Below are positions 11,549 through 20,090 of a DNA stretch of 39,676 nucleotides, one piece after another. Source of the stretch: Candidatus Oceanisphaera merdipullorum (GTDB lineage Bacteria; Pseudomonadota; Gammaproteobacteria; Enterobacterales; Aeromonadaceae); the NCBI GenBank assembly GCA_018883865.1, contig JAHLFI010000038.1:1-39676 (forward strand), given 5' to 3'. The notes under the pieces are model-generated. The model saw only the letters and a list, made by a program, of their open reading frames with translations, was not told the DNA's origin and searched no databases. Both the position numbers and the translations under genes were made by a program. Within the stretch, counting starts at the first letter, position 1, and every line of letters begins with the position of its first letter.

Positions 11549-11894
11549 AAGTGTGTTTCAGTATTTATACTGAAGCCTTTAATAAGTAAGGCCTTAGCGA
11601 CACTGACTTCAGCTGAAGTCATCAATACGGCAAACTCGACAGCAATATCAGGAAATGGGGATGGGCCCATTTTCGCTCTTCTCCCAAGAGTTAATTGGCT
11701 GTTAGGTGTGATCGACAGGTGGTAAGGCTAACGCCATCTCGCCGTTTGAGTTATCCGACTCAACATCCTGTAAGATGCACTTTTATACGACATGAATTCT
11801 AAAACGGGCTGGATAGCGAAGAAGTTTTTCGTGATCACGGGTTCACGGCCCCGTCCAGTTCGCCACCCATGAAACAACCCCGAGGTTTTCAACC
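11549..11894. promoter_or_regulatory. ispE-prs intergenic region and prs leader
   Basis: 346 bases with no gene. They hold an AT-rich hairpin TTCAGTA/TACTGAA (11557-11574), which may act as a weak ispE terminator. An 18-bp perfect palindrome TGACTTCAGCTGAAGTCA lies at 11604-11621. A TTGAGT/ACTCAA hairpin lies near 11745-11765, and a 10-bp palindrome CGTGATCACG at 11830-11839. Near the start, AACC-CCGA-GGTT (11876-11887) can fold and includes the GAGG ribosome site of prs. I recall the end of this leader (CCGAGGTT before a GTG start) as similar to the E. coli prs leader, which suggests conserved control. No PurR box is evident. Confidence 0.55.
11604..11621. repeat. 18-bp perfect palindrome upstream of prs
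   Basis: TGACTTCAGCTGAAGTCA reads the same on both strands over all 18 bases, with no loop, so it looks more like a binding site for a symmetric protein than an RNA hairpin. It lies 274 bases before prs and 56 bases after ispE. I do not recognise a known regulator for it. Confidence 0.8.
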
Positions 11895-12842
11895 GTGCCC
11901 GACATGAAGCTGTTTGCTGGTAATGCTACGCCGGAACTTGCCCAACGTATCGCTGATCGTTTGTTCATTAAACTGAGTGCCGCCGATGTTGGCCGTTTTA
12001 GCGACGGTGAGATCAGTGTGCAAATCAACGAAAATGTACGGGGCGGCGATGTGTTTATCATCCAGTCGACCTGTGCACCGACCAACGATAACTTGATGGA
12101 ATTGATTGTGATGATAGATGCGCTGCGTCGCGCATCTGCCGGTCGTATTACCGCCGTTATCCCCTACTTTGGTTATGCTCGCCAAGACCGTCGCGTACGT
12201 TCTTCTCGGGTGCCTATCACCGCTAAAGTAGTAGCCGACTTCTTGTCTAGCGTGGGTGTTGATCGCGTATTGACCGTTGATCTGCATGCCGAGCAAATCC
12301 AAGGTTTCTTCGATGTGCCGGTAGACAACGTGTTTGGCACACCTGTGCTGTTAGAAGACATGTTATCTAAGAACCTGCAAAATGCAGTGGTAGTTTCTCC
12401 CGATATTGGTGGTGTCGTGCGCGCCCGCGCCGTGGCTAAACTGTTGGATGAAACCGAAATTGCCATTATCGACAAGCGTCGTCCGCGCGCCAACGTCTCT
12501 GAGGTGATGAACCTGATCGGCGACGTTGAAGGCCGTGATTGTGTGATTGTTGATGACATGATCGACACCGGTGGCACCTTGTGCAAAGCCGCAGAAGCAC
12601 TAAAAGCACGTGGCGCCAAGCGCGTGTTCGCCTATGCCACTCACGCCGTGTTCTCAGGCAATGCCTACCAGAACATCAAAGACTCTGTGATTGATGAAGT
12701 GATCATCACTGACTCTGTGCCCTTGAGTGCCGAAATGAAGTCGCTGAGCAAGGTGAAGCAGTTGTCACTGTCACCTATGCTTGCCGAAGCGATTCGTCGC
12801 ATCAGCAACGAAGAGTCCATCTCTGCCATGTTTGAGCATTAA
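11895..12842 (+). CDS. prs: Ribose-phosphate pyrophosphokinase
   Basis: Makes PRPP from ribose 5-phosphate and ATP, the shared precursor of purines, pyrimidines, NAD, histidine and tryptophan. 315 residues, same as E. coli and very similar along its length. GTG start with GAGG 9 bases upstream. Visible: [40 protein letters not shown], the ATP/flexible-loop region [48 protein letters not shown], and the PRPP-binding loop [20 protein letters not shown]. It sits in the usual lolB-ispE-prs series and has its own long leader and terminator. Confidence 0.98.
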   Translation: MPDMKLFAGNATPELAQRIADRLFIKLSAADVGRFSDGEISVQINENVRGGDVFIIQSTCAPTNDNLMELIVMIDALRRASAGRITAVIPYFGYARQDRRVRSSRVPITAKVVADFLSSVGVDRVLTVDLHAEQIQGFFDVPVDNVFGTPVLLEDMLSKNLQNAVVVSPDIGGVVRARAVAKLLDETEIAIIDKRRPRANVSEVMNLIGDVEGRDCVIVDDMIDTGGTLCKAAEALKARGAKRVFAYATHAVFSGNAYQNIKDSVIDEVIITDSVPLSAEMKSLSKVKQLSLSPMLAEAIRRISNEESISAMFEH

Positions 12843-12884
12843 TTCTCAAACATGTGAGGTGAGCACCTAGCGCCCAGCAATATA

Positions 12885-12921
12885 AAAACCCCGAACCTGT
12901 AAAGGCTCGGGGTTTTATTTT
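12885..12921. terminator. Bidirectional terminator after prs
   Basis: AAAACCCCGA (12885-12894) pairs with TCGGGGTTTT (12907-12916), a 10-bp stem ending in a T-run, with part of the loop also able to pair. It separates prs from the convergent TSUP gene. Built on the same CCCCGA/TCGGGG core as two other terminators in the window. Confidence 0.9.
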
Positions 12922-13004
12922 GTGTGCCTGTCTTAGTATGCCTGTCGTTCTTTGCTTGTCGTCGTCTGCCAATTTATTCGGCACTGTGTTTGGTGCGCGA
13001 GCAA

Positions 13005-13733
13005 CTACATATAGAATCTGAAAAAATAATAACCACTCAAACCCATGCCGAAGAGAACTATGCTCCACGCCAGCAATTTAGGCCGAACCCACTTCAATAC
13101 CTTGGCGCCAAGCTGGCCGCCAATCAAATAGCCCATCGCCAATATCAATCCGCCCTCCCAGTACACCAGCCCAGAGAGCGAATAGACCACTATGGTGGCA
13201 CCACTGGCGAGCATAGATAGATACAGCTTAATGGCGTGCTGCTGAAGATTAGTGCCCATGCGCAACTGACCGGTCAACGACATAAACAAGACCCCTAAAC
13301 CGCCACCGAAGAAACCACCATAAAAGCTGCCACTGAACAGCAAGGGCCAACCGGCTTTGCGCAGCACCAAGGGCCCTTCAAAGCCCGCCTTGCTTAATAA
13401 CTGCCGAGCATACAAGAGGCTGACCACCAGCAAGAGCCAAGGCACCAGATAGTTAAAGCTGCTGGCATCAAACTGTACCAGCGCCAAGGCACCCAAAGAC
13501 CCACCTAGCAGGCCAATCAGCGTCAACGCCGCTAACGGCCCATTTTTTAATTGGCGACGTATGCTCCAAAAAGCACTGACATAGCCCGGCCAAGAGGCCA
13601 CGCTAGCGGTGGCCACGGCCGAGGTGCTGGGAATGCCTAACGCTAATAATGCCGGCAAGGTAAAAAACAAACCGCCTCCTGCTAGCGCATTTACGATCCC
13701 CGCCATTAACGCCCAGCCTAATAACTCAAACAT
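13005..13733 (-). CDS. TSUP family (TauE/SafE) membrane permease
   Basis: 242 residues, almost all hydrophobic with about seven or eight predicted membrane segments and short loops. The N-terminal LLGWALMAGIVNALAGGGLFF followed by TLPALLALGIPSTSAVATAS is the first TauE/SafE repeat, and FSGSFYGGFFGGGLGVLFM begins the second. Members export or import sulfite, sulfoacetate, taurine-derived and other small organic anions; the substrate here cannot be told. AAGGAAG precedes the ATG. It lies alone between prs and pth, convergent with prs, and is not part of the conserved E. coli order, so it may have been inserted into the block. Confidence 0.85.
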   Translation of the reverse strand: MFELLGWALMAGIVNALAGGGLFFTLPALLALGIPSTSAVATASVASWPGYVSAFWSIRRQLKNGPLAALTLIGLLGGSLGALALVQFDASSFNYLVPWLLLVVSLLYARQLLSKAGFEGPLVLRKAGWPLLFSGSFYGGFFGGGLGVLFMSLTGQLRMGTNLQQHAIKLYLSMLASGATIVVYSLSGLVYWEGGLILAMGYLIGGQLGAKVLKWVRPKLLAWSIVLFGMGLSGYYFFRFYM

Positions 13734-14011
13734 TCATCTTCCTTCATTAATATTTGCCCTACGGACAGCCTTAAGCCGTCAGCGCTAAGCATTCAGCTTA
13801 AAAACAAACACCGCCTTTGGCTTTACTTAACGCACACAGCGCACTTCGTATGGCCGACTTTTCACATAAAGCCTAAGCCTGCGCGCAATGTTTTACGCTG
13901 TTCTTTACAGCCGCCCCGCTGTTTTCGCGCTATTATGCCGCTTTGCTGCCAGTAAGGTGGCCATTATTGCCGCTCTTAATTAGAATATGGCGATATTTTT
14001 AACGGCCAAGT

Positions 14012-14614
14012 ATGTATATGAACCCTATCGAACTGATTGTTGGGCTCGGTAATCCGGGTCCAGAATACGCACAAACCCGCCATAACGCTGGTGCTTGGTA
14101 TGTGGCTGAGCTAGCGCGCATGCACGGCGTCACTCTCAAAGAAGAAGCCAAATTCTTTGGGTGGACAGCACGCGTTCGTATTGCAGGGCACGATGTGCGC
14201 TTATTAGTGCCCGCTACCTTTATGAACTTGTCAGGCAAAGCCGTGGGTGCCATGGCCAACTTTTACCAAATTGCACCTGAGTCGATTTTAATCGCTCACG
14301 ACGAATTGGACTTAAGCCCAGGCACGGTGCGCTTTAAAAAAGGCGGCGGCCACGGCGGCCACAATGGCCTGCGCGACGCCATCAGCTGCTTGGGCAACAA
14401 CAAAGATTTTTATCGGTTACGCATTGGCATCGGTCATCCGGGTCATAAAACCCAAGTGGCCGGTTTTGTGTTAACCAAGGCGCCTGCCGCCGAGCACAGC
14501 CTGCTGGAAGCGGCGGTGGATGAAGCGGCGCGTTGCACCGATATTTTATTTAAAGATGGCATCAATAAGGCGATGAATCGTCTGCATGCTTTTAATGCCG
14601 ATGCCACACAGTAA
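14012..14614 (+). CDS. pth: Peptidyl-tRNA hydrolase
   Basis: Frees tRNA from peptidyl-tRNAs dropped by stalled ribosomes; cytoplasmic and essential. Residues of the active site are visible: Asn in [19 protein letters not shown] with the catalytic His (TRHNAG), Asn in [13 protein letters not shown], and Asp in [27 protein letters not shown] and [16 protein letters not shown] complete the family pattern. 200 residues with this start, two more than if the second ATG (14018) is used; no strong ribosome site decides between them. It is followed by ychF after 69 bases, as in E. coli. Confidence 0.97.
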   Translation: MYMNPIELIVGLGNPGPEYAQTRHNAGAWYVAELARMHGVTLKEEAKFFGWTARVRIAGHDVRLLVPATFMNLSGKAVGAMANFYQIAPESILIAHDELDLSPGTVRFKKGGGHGGHNGLRDAISCLGNNKDFYRLRIGIGHPGHKTQVAGFVLTKAPAAEHSLLEAAVDEAARCTDILFKDGINKAMNRLHAFNADATQ

Positions 14615-14683
14615 TTTTTATCCACATCATTCTTAACTATTTTTACAGTTATCTTTTTAGACACCACTTTCAGGACACATATC

Positions 14684-15775
14684 ATGGGTTTTAAATGCGC
14701 AATTGTGGGCTTACCTAACGTCGGTAAATCCACCCTGTTTAACGCACTGACCAAGGCCGGCATAGAAGCGGCTAACTTTCCGTTTTGTACTATCGAGCCC
14801 AACACTGGCGTGGTGCCGGTGCCAGATAAGCGCTTGGACGCCTTAGCAGAGATCGTTAAGCCACAGCGTATCTTGACCACTTCCATGGAGTTTGTGGACA
14901 TTGCAGGCCTAGTAGCCGGCGCCTCTAAAGGCGAAGGCTTAGGCAATAAATTTTTGGCCAACATTCGTGAAACCGACGCCGTGGGTCATGTGGTGCGTTG
15001 CTTTGCCGACGACAACATCATCCACGTGGCCGGCAAGGTTTCGCCAAAAGACGACATAGAAATCATCAATATTGAGCTTTCACTGGCGGATCTTGATACC
15101 TGTGAGCGCGCCATTTATCGTAATGCCAAGAAAGCCAAAGGCGGCGATAAAGACGCCAAGTTTGAAGTCACAGTACTGGAAAAGCTGCTGCCCGCATTAG
15201 AAGACGGCCAAGTATTGCGCAGCATAACGCTGACCAAAGAAGAAAAATCCGCCATCGACTACCTGAACTTCTTAACCATTAAGCCGACTATGTATATCGC
15301 CAACGTCAGCGATGATGGCTTTGAAGATAATCCGTATCTGGATCAGGTGCGTGAAATCGCCGCCGCCGAAAACGCCATCGTAGTACCTGTGTGTGCTGCT
15401 ATGGAGTCTGAAATTTCTGAGCTGGACGCCGATGATGCCGCCGAGTTTATGGCAGATTTAGGCATTGAAGAGCCAGGTTTGAACCGCGTGATCCGCGCCG
15501 GTTATGAGCTGTTGAATCTTCAAACCTACTTCACCGCTGGCGTAAAAGAAGTGCGTGCGTGGACCATTCCTGTCGGTTCTACCGCGCCGCAAGCCGCAGG
15601 TAAAATTCACACCGACTTCGAAAAAGGCTTTATCCGCGCCCAAACCATCGCCTTTGACGACTTTATCGCCTTTAAAGGCGAACAAGGCGCCAAAGAAGCC
15701 GGTAAGCAACGCGCCGAAGGTAAAGACTACATAGTAAAAGACGGCGACGTACTGAACTTCTTGTTTAACGTCTAA
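14684..15775 (+). CDS. ychF: Ribosome-binding ATPase YchF (OLA1 family)
   Basis: 363 residues, the standard length. Obg-like P-loop protein that prefers ATP and binds the 70S/50S ribosome; linked to stress adaptation. Visible: G1 [20 protein letters not shown]3-like [22 protein letters not shown], a coiled-coil insert, the base-specificity region around [11 protein letters not shown], and the C-terminal TGS domain ([20 protein letters not shown]...[17 protein letters not shown]). AGGA about 8 bases before the ATG supports the start. Partner in context: pth upstream, possibly one transcript ending at 15847-15873. Confidence 0.97.
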   Translation: MGFKCAIVGLPNVGKSTLFNALTKAGIEAANFPFCTIEPNTGVVPVPDKRLDALAEIVKPQRILTTSMEFVDIAGLVAGASKGEGLGNKFLANIRETDAVGHVVRCFADDNIIHVAGKVSPKDDIEIINIELSLADLDTCERAIYRNAKKAKGGDKDAKFEVTVLEKLLPALEDGQVLRSITLTKEEKSAIDYLNFLTIKPTMYIANVSDDGFEDNPYLDQVREIAAAENAIVVPVCAAMESEISELDADDAAEFMADLGIEEPGLNRVIRAGYELLNLQTYFTAGVKEVRAWTIPVGSTAPQAAGKIHTDFEKGFIRAQTIAFDDFIAFKGEQGAKEAGKQRAEGKDYIVKDGDVLNFLFNV

Positions 15776-15846
15776 TGTTCTCATTAAGAGTGAAATATGA
15801 GGAGTGAGGCGTAAAACACTTACGGTAAACTCCGCGTTCACTTGTT

Positions 15847-15873
15847 AAAAAGCCCGCTGGTCGGGCTTTTTTA
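15847..15873. terminator. Terminator after ychF
   Basis: AGCCCG (15851-15856) pairs with CGGGCT (15862-15867) across a 5-base loop, flanked by a run of A on the left and six T on the right; a classic intrinsic terminator that could work in both directions. Confidence 0.92.
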
Positions 15874-16026
15874 TTGCCCGTAGGTTTGGGTTAGATGTTG
15901 TCCTTCATCAAGGTGACAGTATTAAGGACAACCTTGGCTACAATGCTAATTTTGCTCATTACTCAGCCGAAGCGTTTACTTTATCGGCAAACGGTCTCAA
16001 CAAGGGGTTTTTAACCGAAAAAGCGG
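15874..16026. other. Non-coding stretch between ychF terminator and tRNA promoter
   Basis: With the flanking sequence, the gene-free region from ychF to the first tRNA is 341 bases. After the terminator I see no open frame with a ribosome site and no RNA gene. The right end is rich in A/T blocks (GGTTTTTAACCGAAAAAG) just before the -35 box, which could act as an UP element for the tRNA promoter. Confidence 0.5.
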
Positions 16027-16062
16027 TTGACGATCCCTGTCGGGGTACGCATAATGCGCCCC
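16027..16062 (+). promoter_or_regulatory. Sigma-70 promoter of the tRNA operon with GC discriminator
   Basis: TTGACG (16027-16032) and CATAAT (16050-16055) are separated by exactly 17 bases. They are followed by GCGCCCC (16056-16062), a GC-rich discriminator of the kind found at stringently controlled stable-RNA promoters (ppGpp/DksA). An A/T-rich stretch lies just upstream. The predicted start is about 55 bases before tRNA-Met. The elements are seen; stringent control is inferred. Confidence 0.85.
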
Positions 16063-16116
16063 GTTCCCGACGAGATACACACAAGTAATTAGGTTGATTA
16101 AATCGAGAATAGTAGT

Positions 16117-16193
16117 GGCTATGTAGCTCAGTTGGTTAGAGCACATCACTCATAATGATGGGGTCGCAGGTTCGAATCCCGCTATAGCCACCA
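16117..16193 (+). tRNA. tRNA-Met(CAT), elongator
   Basis: 77 nt including the encoded CCA. Acceptor GGCTATG pairs with TATAGCC (last pair G-U); D arm AGCTCAGTTGGTTAGAGC; anticodon loop CTCATAA gives CAT; T loop TTCGAAT. It matches the E. coli metT/metU elongator tRNA rather than the initiator (the acceptor begins with a normal G-C pair). First gene of the operon; differs from the copy at 16547 by a single base near the 3' end. Confidence 0.97.
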
Positions 16194-16200
16194 TTTTTGT

Positions 16201-16275
16201 TGGGGTATCGCCAAGCGGTAAGGCAGCGGGTTTTGATCTCGCCATCCCCAGGTTCGAATCCTGGTACCCCAGCCA
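16201..16275 (+). tRNA. tRNA-Gln(TTG), copy 1
   Basis: 75 nt with CCA. Acceptor TGGGGTA pairs with TACCCCA (weak first pair, as in E. coli tRNA-Gln); the anticodon stem GCGGG/CTCGC contains one G-U pair; the loop TTTTGAT gives TTG. Seven bases after tRNA-Met. Identical to copies 2 and 3. Confidence 0.97.
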
Positions 16276-16357
16276 TATTTGTGACAAAGAAGTTTTTGTA
16301 ACAAATATAAAATTTGTAAATGGCTGAGTTTATGCTATAAATATCAACCATATTTGT

Positions 16358-16432
16358 TGGGGTATCGCCAAGCGGTAAGGCAGCGGGTTTTGATCTCGCC
16401 ATCCCCAGGTTCGAATCCTGGTACCCCAGCCA
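16358..16432 (+). tRNA. tRNA-Gln(TTG), copy 2
   Basis: 75 nt with CCA, identical in every base to the copy at 16201. The spacer before it ends in CCATATTTGT, the same word that follows copy 1, which points to a tandem duplication of gene plus spacer. Confidence 0.97.
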
Positions 16433-16546
16433 TCTTATTTACAGCGTTGTTGTAGAAAAGATAAATATTTGCACCGTAGGTCGAAAGAAAATTTAGTCTT
16501 GATTTCGATAAGAAAAATAGGCATATTACTTTCGGTTTACAGAAGT

Positions 16547-16623
16547 GGCTATGTAGCTCAGTTGGTTAGAGCACATCACTCATAATGATGGGGTCGCAGG
16601 TTCGAATCCCGCCATAGCCACCA
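16547..16623 (+). tRNA. tRNA-Met(CAT), elongator, second copy
   Basis: 77 nt with CCA; same as the first tRNA-Met except that the acceptor strand reads CATAGCC, giving a G-C pair where the first copy has G-U. Preceded by the same bases AGTG as copy 1 (GTGGCTATG). Confidence 0.97.
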
Positions 16624-16630
16624 CTTTTTA

Positions 16631-16715
16631 GCGGGAGTGGCGAAATTGGTAGACGCACTAGATTTAGGTTCTAGCGCCGCAAGGTGTGCGAGTTCAAGTC
16701 TCGCCTTCCGCACCA
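16631..16715 (+). tRNA. tRNA-Leu(TAG)
   Basis: 85 nt with a long variable arm (CGCCGCAAGGTGTGCG) typical of class II tRNAs. Anticodon loop TTTAGGT gives TAG, reading CUN codons. Very close to E. coli leuW. Acceptor GCGGGAG/CTTCCGC has one G-U pair. Seven bases after the second tRNA-Met. Confidence 0.97.
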
Positions 16716-16842
16716 TATTTAAGATGAAATTGAGCTGAACTGGCTTTATTTATCTCGGGTAGTAAAAATTAATGTTTAGTAATAAATGTTAATTTGTAAA
16801 ATTTAAGCAGTAAAAATAGCAATAAAAGTTAAGCAATAAAAT

Positions 16843-16917
16843 TGGGGTATCGCCAAGCGGTAAGGCAGCGGGTTTTGATCTCGCCATCCCCAGGTTCGAA
16901 TCCTGGTACCCCAGCCA
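16843..16917 (+). tRNA. tRNA-Gln(TTG), copy 3
   Basis: 75 nt with CCA, identical to copies 1 and 2; last gene of the operon. It follows a 127-base AT-rich spacer with repeated GTTAA/AATAAAA words and is directly followed by the operon terminator. Confidence 0.97.
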
Positions 16918-16957
16918 TTAAGCACAAAGCCGACTCTTGAGTCGGCTTTTTGCTTAA
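16918..16957 (+). terminator. Terminator of the tRNA operon
   Basis: AAAGCCGACT (16926-16935) pairs with AGTCGGCTTT (16940-16949) with a 4-base loop and a T-run. The outer TTAAGCA (16918-16924) and TGCTTAA (16951-16957) extend the inverted repeat, giving a very stable structure starting directly after the CCA end of the last tRNA. Confidence 0.94.
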
Positions 16958-16987
16958 TGGCGTTTAGGTTTTATAAAATCTTCCAAA

Positions 16988-17020
16988 CAAAAAACCCGAG
17001 CCTTCCGACTCGGGTTTATG
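16988..17020. terminator. Terminator after ubiF
   Basis: AAACCCGAG (16992-17000) and CTCGGGTTT (17009-17017) with an 8-base loop. It ends the minus-strand ubiF transcript and backs up the tRNA operon terminator. Same stem family as the terminators at 4542 and 12885. Confidence 0.9.
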
Positions 17021-17059
17021 TTTATCTTCTCGCCTTTAGCTTCATGCTTCTCGCGGCCG

Positions 17060-18271
17060 TTAAAGCCCCATCGCATACTTCATCACGCGGGTCTTTAACG
17101 GCCCACTGTGTTGCGCAGCCATGAGACTTAAGTTACGCAATATTTTCAGCGGCAAAATATCATTACTAAAGGCGTGATAGCAGACATCCATGGTGGCTTG
17201 CATTAACAGATTATCGGGCCGACGACGGCGCTGATAACGAGCTAAGCGCGCGACTGAGCCAATATCCAACTGCGCCGCAACACCTTGGTTCACCAAATCA
17301 ACAATGGCAGACACGTCTTTAAAGCCAAGATTCACGCCCTGCCCTGCCAATGGATTTATGGTGTGTGCAGCATCGCCCAGCAACACCACCCGTCCTTTGA
17401 CATATTGGTTGGCGTGGCGGCGGCGTAGCGCAAAACTGCCTTTGCTTAACACGTTAAAATTGCCCATGCGCGCCGGGAAATGCATGGCCACTTGTTCGGC
17501 CAGTGCTTCATTGTCTAACTTTGCTAATGTCTGAATCCGCTCTTTTTGGTCATACCAGACCAAGCACCCCTCATCCTTGCCTAAGGGCAAGAAGGCACGT
17601 GGCCCATGAGGTGTAAATTGCTGCCAGGTCAGATCTGACTCTAACTGATCGGCGGCTATGCTGATCAGCATGCATTGTTGGCCATAATCCCAGGCACTGA
17701 TGCCAATACCGGCTAATTGACGCGTAAAGGACTCGGCACCGTCACAGGCCAGTACTAAGCGAGTATTAAGTGGCTGGCCGTGAGTTAAGGTCAGTAAAGT
17801 CCCCTCCTCGGTTTGGCGCAGCGCTTCCAACCCATTGGGGCAGTCGAGAATGACGTTTGGGTATTGCGCTAATACTTGCCACAACCCCAGCTGAATAAGA
17901 CGGTTTTCAACCATGTAACCCAGATATTCACAGCCCGCACTGGCGGCGGAAAACTCGGTATGAAAACCTTGCCATTCATAGGCTTCTAAGCGCTGATAAG
18001 GCCAAGCACGCATACCTTGAATAGTATCCCAAGCGCCCGCTTGCTCTAATAAGGCAACCGAGGTCGCGCTAATGGCAGACACCCGTAAATCGCGAGGTTG
18101 TTCGGGGCTAAACTCCGTGGGCCGTTTGGCTTCTACCACTCGGATAGTTAAGCCCGTCGGCGCCAATAACGCTGCGGCTAAGGCGCCCACCATACCGCCG
18201 CCAATAATGGCAATGTCACACTGTTGCTGTTGCATATCCATCTGTTGCATATCCATCGTTTGCATATCCAT
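17060..18271 (-). CDS. ubiF: FAD-dependent ubiquinone hydroxylase UbiF
   Basis: Hydroxylates 2-octaprenyl-3-methyl-6-methoxy-benzoquinol in aerobic ubiquinone synthesis. 403 residues with the first ATG. Visible: FAD-binding GxGxxG in CDIAIIGGGMVGALAAALL, DLRVSAISATSVALLEQAGAWD, DGA motif LVLACDGAESFTRQLAGI and GDAAHTINPLAGQGVNLGFKD near residue 300. It follows E. coli UbiF better than UbiH (WQQFTPHGPRAFLPL, CMLIS). The N-terminus MDMQTMDMQQMDMQQQQ is a tandem repeat, so translation could start at any of several ATGs; GAGG lies 9 bases before the first. It sits between the tRNA operon and miaB as in E. coli. Confidence 0.94.
   Translation of the reverse strand: MDMQTMDMQQMDMQQQQCDIAIIGGGMVGALAAALLAPTGLTIRVVEAKRPTEFSPEQPRDLRVSAISATSVALLEQAGAWDTIQGMRAWPYQRLEAYEWQGFHTEFSAASAGCEYLGYMVENRLIQLGLWQVLAQYPNVILDCPNGLEALRQTEEGTLLTLTHGQPLNTRLVLACDGAESFTRQLAGIGISAWDYGQQCMLISIAADQLESDLTWQQFTPHGPRAFLPLGKDEGCLVWYDQKERIQTLAKLDNEALAEQVAMHFPARMGNFNVLSKGSFALRRRHANQYVKGRVVLLGDAAHTINPLAGQGVNLGFKDVSAIVDLVNQGVAAQLDIGSVARLARYQRRRRPDNLLMQATMDVCYHAFSNDILPLKILRNLSLMAAQHSGPLKTRVMKYAMGL
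18227..18271 (-). repeat. Three 15-bp tandem repeats at the ubiF start
   Basis: Units 18227-18241, 18242-18256 and 18257-18271; in the coding direction each reads ATGGATATGCAA plus CAG or ACG. The first two as listed are identical and the third has two changes. Each unit carries two ATG codons in frame, giving six candidate starts before the flavin-binding motif. Confidence 0.92.
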
Positions 18272-18471
18272 GGCTGCTCACCTCGTGATGTTTAGCCCAT
18301 TCTACCGCAGAAAGCCCAAAGTTTCGGTGCTTATCTGAGACCTGCATCCCACTCAAGGATCAAGCTGCTTATTGGATATTATCTGGTCACTCGCGCCATA
18401 AAGTAGTAGTATTTGCGCCCTGATCCCATGTCCCTTGCCGTACTTTAAACGGCCGTTATCTCAAGAGTGCC

Positions 18472-19902
18472 ATGAGCAAAAAACTTCACATTAAAACTTG
18501 GGGCTGTCAGATGAACGAATACGATTCATCTAAGATGGCAGATCTGCTGGACGCCGCCCACGGCTATGAGCTCACCGACGATCCGACAGAAGCGGATGTG
18601 TTGCTGCTAAACACCTGCTCTATTCGAGAGAAAGCGCAAGAAAAGGTGTTTCATCAGTTAGGCCGTTGGCGCCCGCTAAAAATGATCAATCCTAAGCTAG
18701 TAATAGGCGTCGGCGGCTGCGTGGCCTCTCAAGAAGGTGAGGCCATTCGTGCTCGCGCCCATTACGTGGATTTAGTATTTGGTCCGCAAACCCTGCATCG
18801 GCTACCGGCCATGATCAAAGCGGTGCTCGAAGGTAACGGCGCTCAGGTAGACGTGAGCTTCCCCGAGATTGAAAAGTTCGACAATCTGCCAGAGCCTAGA
18901 GCCGAAGGCGCCAGCGCCTACGTGTCCATCATGGAAGGCTGTTCTAAGTATTGTTCGTTTTGTGTGGTGCCTTACACCCGCGGCGAAGAAGTCAGCCGCC
19001 CCATGGACGATGTGCTTTACGAAATCGCCCAGCTCGCCGACCAAGGCGTGCGCGAGGTAAATTTATTAGGCCAAAACGTGAACGGCTATCGTGGTGAAAC
19101 CCATGATGGTTCCATTTGTAGTTTTGCTGAATTGTTGCGCTTAGTCGCCTCTGTCGATGGTATTGACCGGGTACGCTACACCACCAGTCACCCGATTGAG
19201 TTTACCGACGACATTATCGAGGTCTACAGAGACACGCCTGAATTGGTGAGCTTTTTACATCTGCCGGTACAAAGTGGCTCGGATCGTATCTTAACGCTGA
19301 TGAAACGCGCACACACGGCGTTGGAGTATAAGTCCAAAATTCGCCGCCTGCGCGCGGTGCGCCCAGACATCACAGTGAGCTCCGACTTTATCATCGGTTT
19401 TCCCGGTGAAGATGAAGACGACTTTGAGCGCACCATGCAGCTGATTAAAGACGTGGGTTTTGACTTAAGCTACAGCTTTATCTTTAGTGCCCGCCCCGGC
19501 ACACCGGCCGCCGATTTACCCGATGATGTGCCTTTGGATGAGAAAAAGGCCCGTCTGGCGCGCCTGCAAACGCAGATCAACAATCAAGCGCAGCAGATCA
19601 GCCGCCAGATGCTGGGTACCACCCAGCGCATCTTGGTAGAAGGCCCCTCGAAGATGAATCCGATGGAGCTGCGTGGCCGTACCGAGAATAACCGCGTAGT
19701 GAATTTCGAAGGCGCCCATACCTTGATTGGCGGCTTTGCCGACGTAGAAATCATCGAAGCCAGACCCAATAGCTTGCGCGGTCAGTTTATTCGCGGTGAA
19801 AATGAAATGGGCTTACGCGTACAAACCTCGCCGAAGAGCATCTTAGGACGTCGCCCCGATGGCGTACCCGATGCCACAGGTGTGGCGACGTTTACGCCTT
19901 AA
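18472..19902 (+). CDS. miaB: tRNA-2-methylthio-N6-dimethylallyladenosine synthase MiaB
   Basis: Radical SAM methylthiotransferase that adds a methylthio group to i6A37 in tRNAs reading UNN codons. 476 residues. The N-terminal MTTase domain carries a second Fe-S cluster on three Cys ([34 protein letters not shown]). The radical SAM motif CxxxCxxC is in [17 protein letters not shown] (about residues 155-170). [17 protein letters not shown] and [10 protein letters not shown] follow, and a TRAM domain closes the protein ([25 protein letters not shown]). Divergent from ubiF; upstream of the ybeZ-ybeY-corC-lnt series by 188 bases. Confidence 0.97.
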   Translation: MSKKLHIKTWGCQMNEYDSSKMADLLDAAHGYELTDDPTEADVLLLNTCSIREKAQEKVFHQLGRWRPLKMINPKLVIGVGGCVASQEGEAIRARAHYVDLVFGPQTLHRLPAMIKAVLEGNGAQVDVSFPEIEKFDNLPEPRAEGASAYVSIMEGCSKYCSFCVVPYTRGEEVSRPMDDVLYEIAQLADQGVREVNLLGQNVNGYRGETHDGSICSFAELLRLVASVDGIDRVRYTTSHPIEFTDDIIEVYRDTPELVSFLHLPVQSGSDRILTLMKRAHTALEYKSKIRRLRAVRPDITVSSDFIIGFPGEDEDDFERTMQLIKDVGFDLSYSFIFSARPGTPAADLPDDVPLDEKKARLARLQTQINNQAQQISRQMLGTTQRILVEGPSKMNPMELRGRTENNRVVNFEGAHTLIGGFADVEIIEARPNSLRGQFIRGENEMGLRVQTSPKSILGRRPDGVPDATGVATFTP

Positions 19903-20090
19903 ATTAAAGCTTGAAGCGATAAGCTATCAGTCTCGAATGTTATCAAACCAGCAAGGCAGCTACGGCTGCCTGATTTAGTCAGGCACTTACTTTGAGCTGA
20001 ACCTGTTGCTAGGTTTGTACTGTGTTGTTTATCTTGAGCTGATCGCTTACAGCATGCCGCTAATAGATTTTTTGAATAACAGGAGTTAAT

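Noticed and set aside
12173..12619. 148-codon minus-strand frame within prs
   Set aside because: Ser/Thr/Arg-rich shadow of a highly conserved gene.
14443..14964. 173-codon minus-strand frame across pth and ychF
   Set aside because: Antisense to two clear genes and composed of codon-bias residues; no family likeness.
15458..15841. Minus-strand frame over the ychF 3' end
   Set aside because: Shadow of ychF codon bias; no ribosome site and no recognisable domain.
16136..16402. Open frame antisense to tRNA genes
   Set aside because: Translated tRNA sequence repeated by the two tRNA-Gln copies; not a protein.
16276..16842. CRISPR-like array in the spaced repeats of the tRNA region
   Set aside because: The repeated units are complete tRNA genes with uneven spacers and no cas genes are near.
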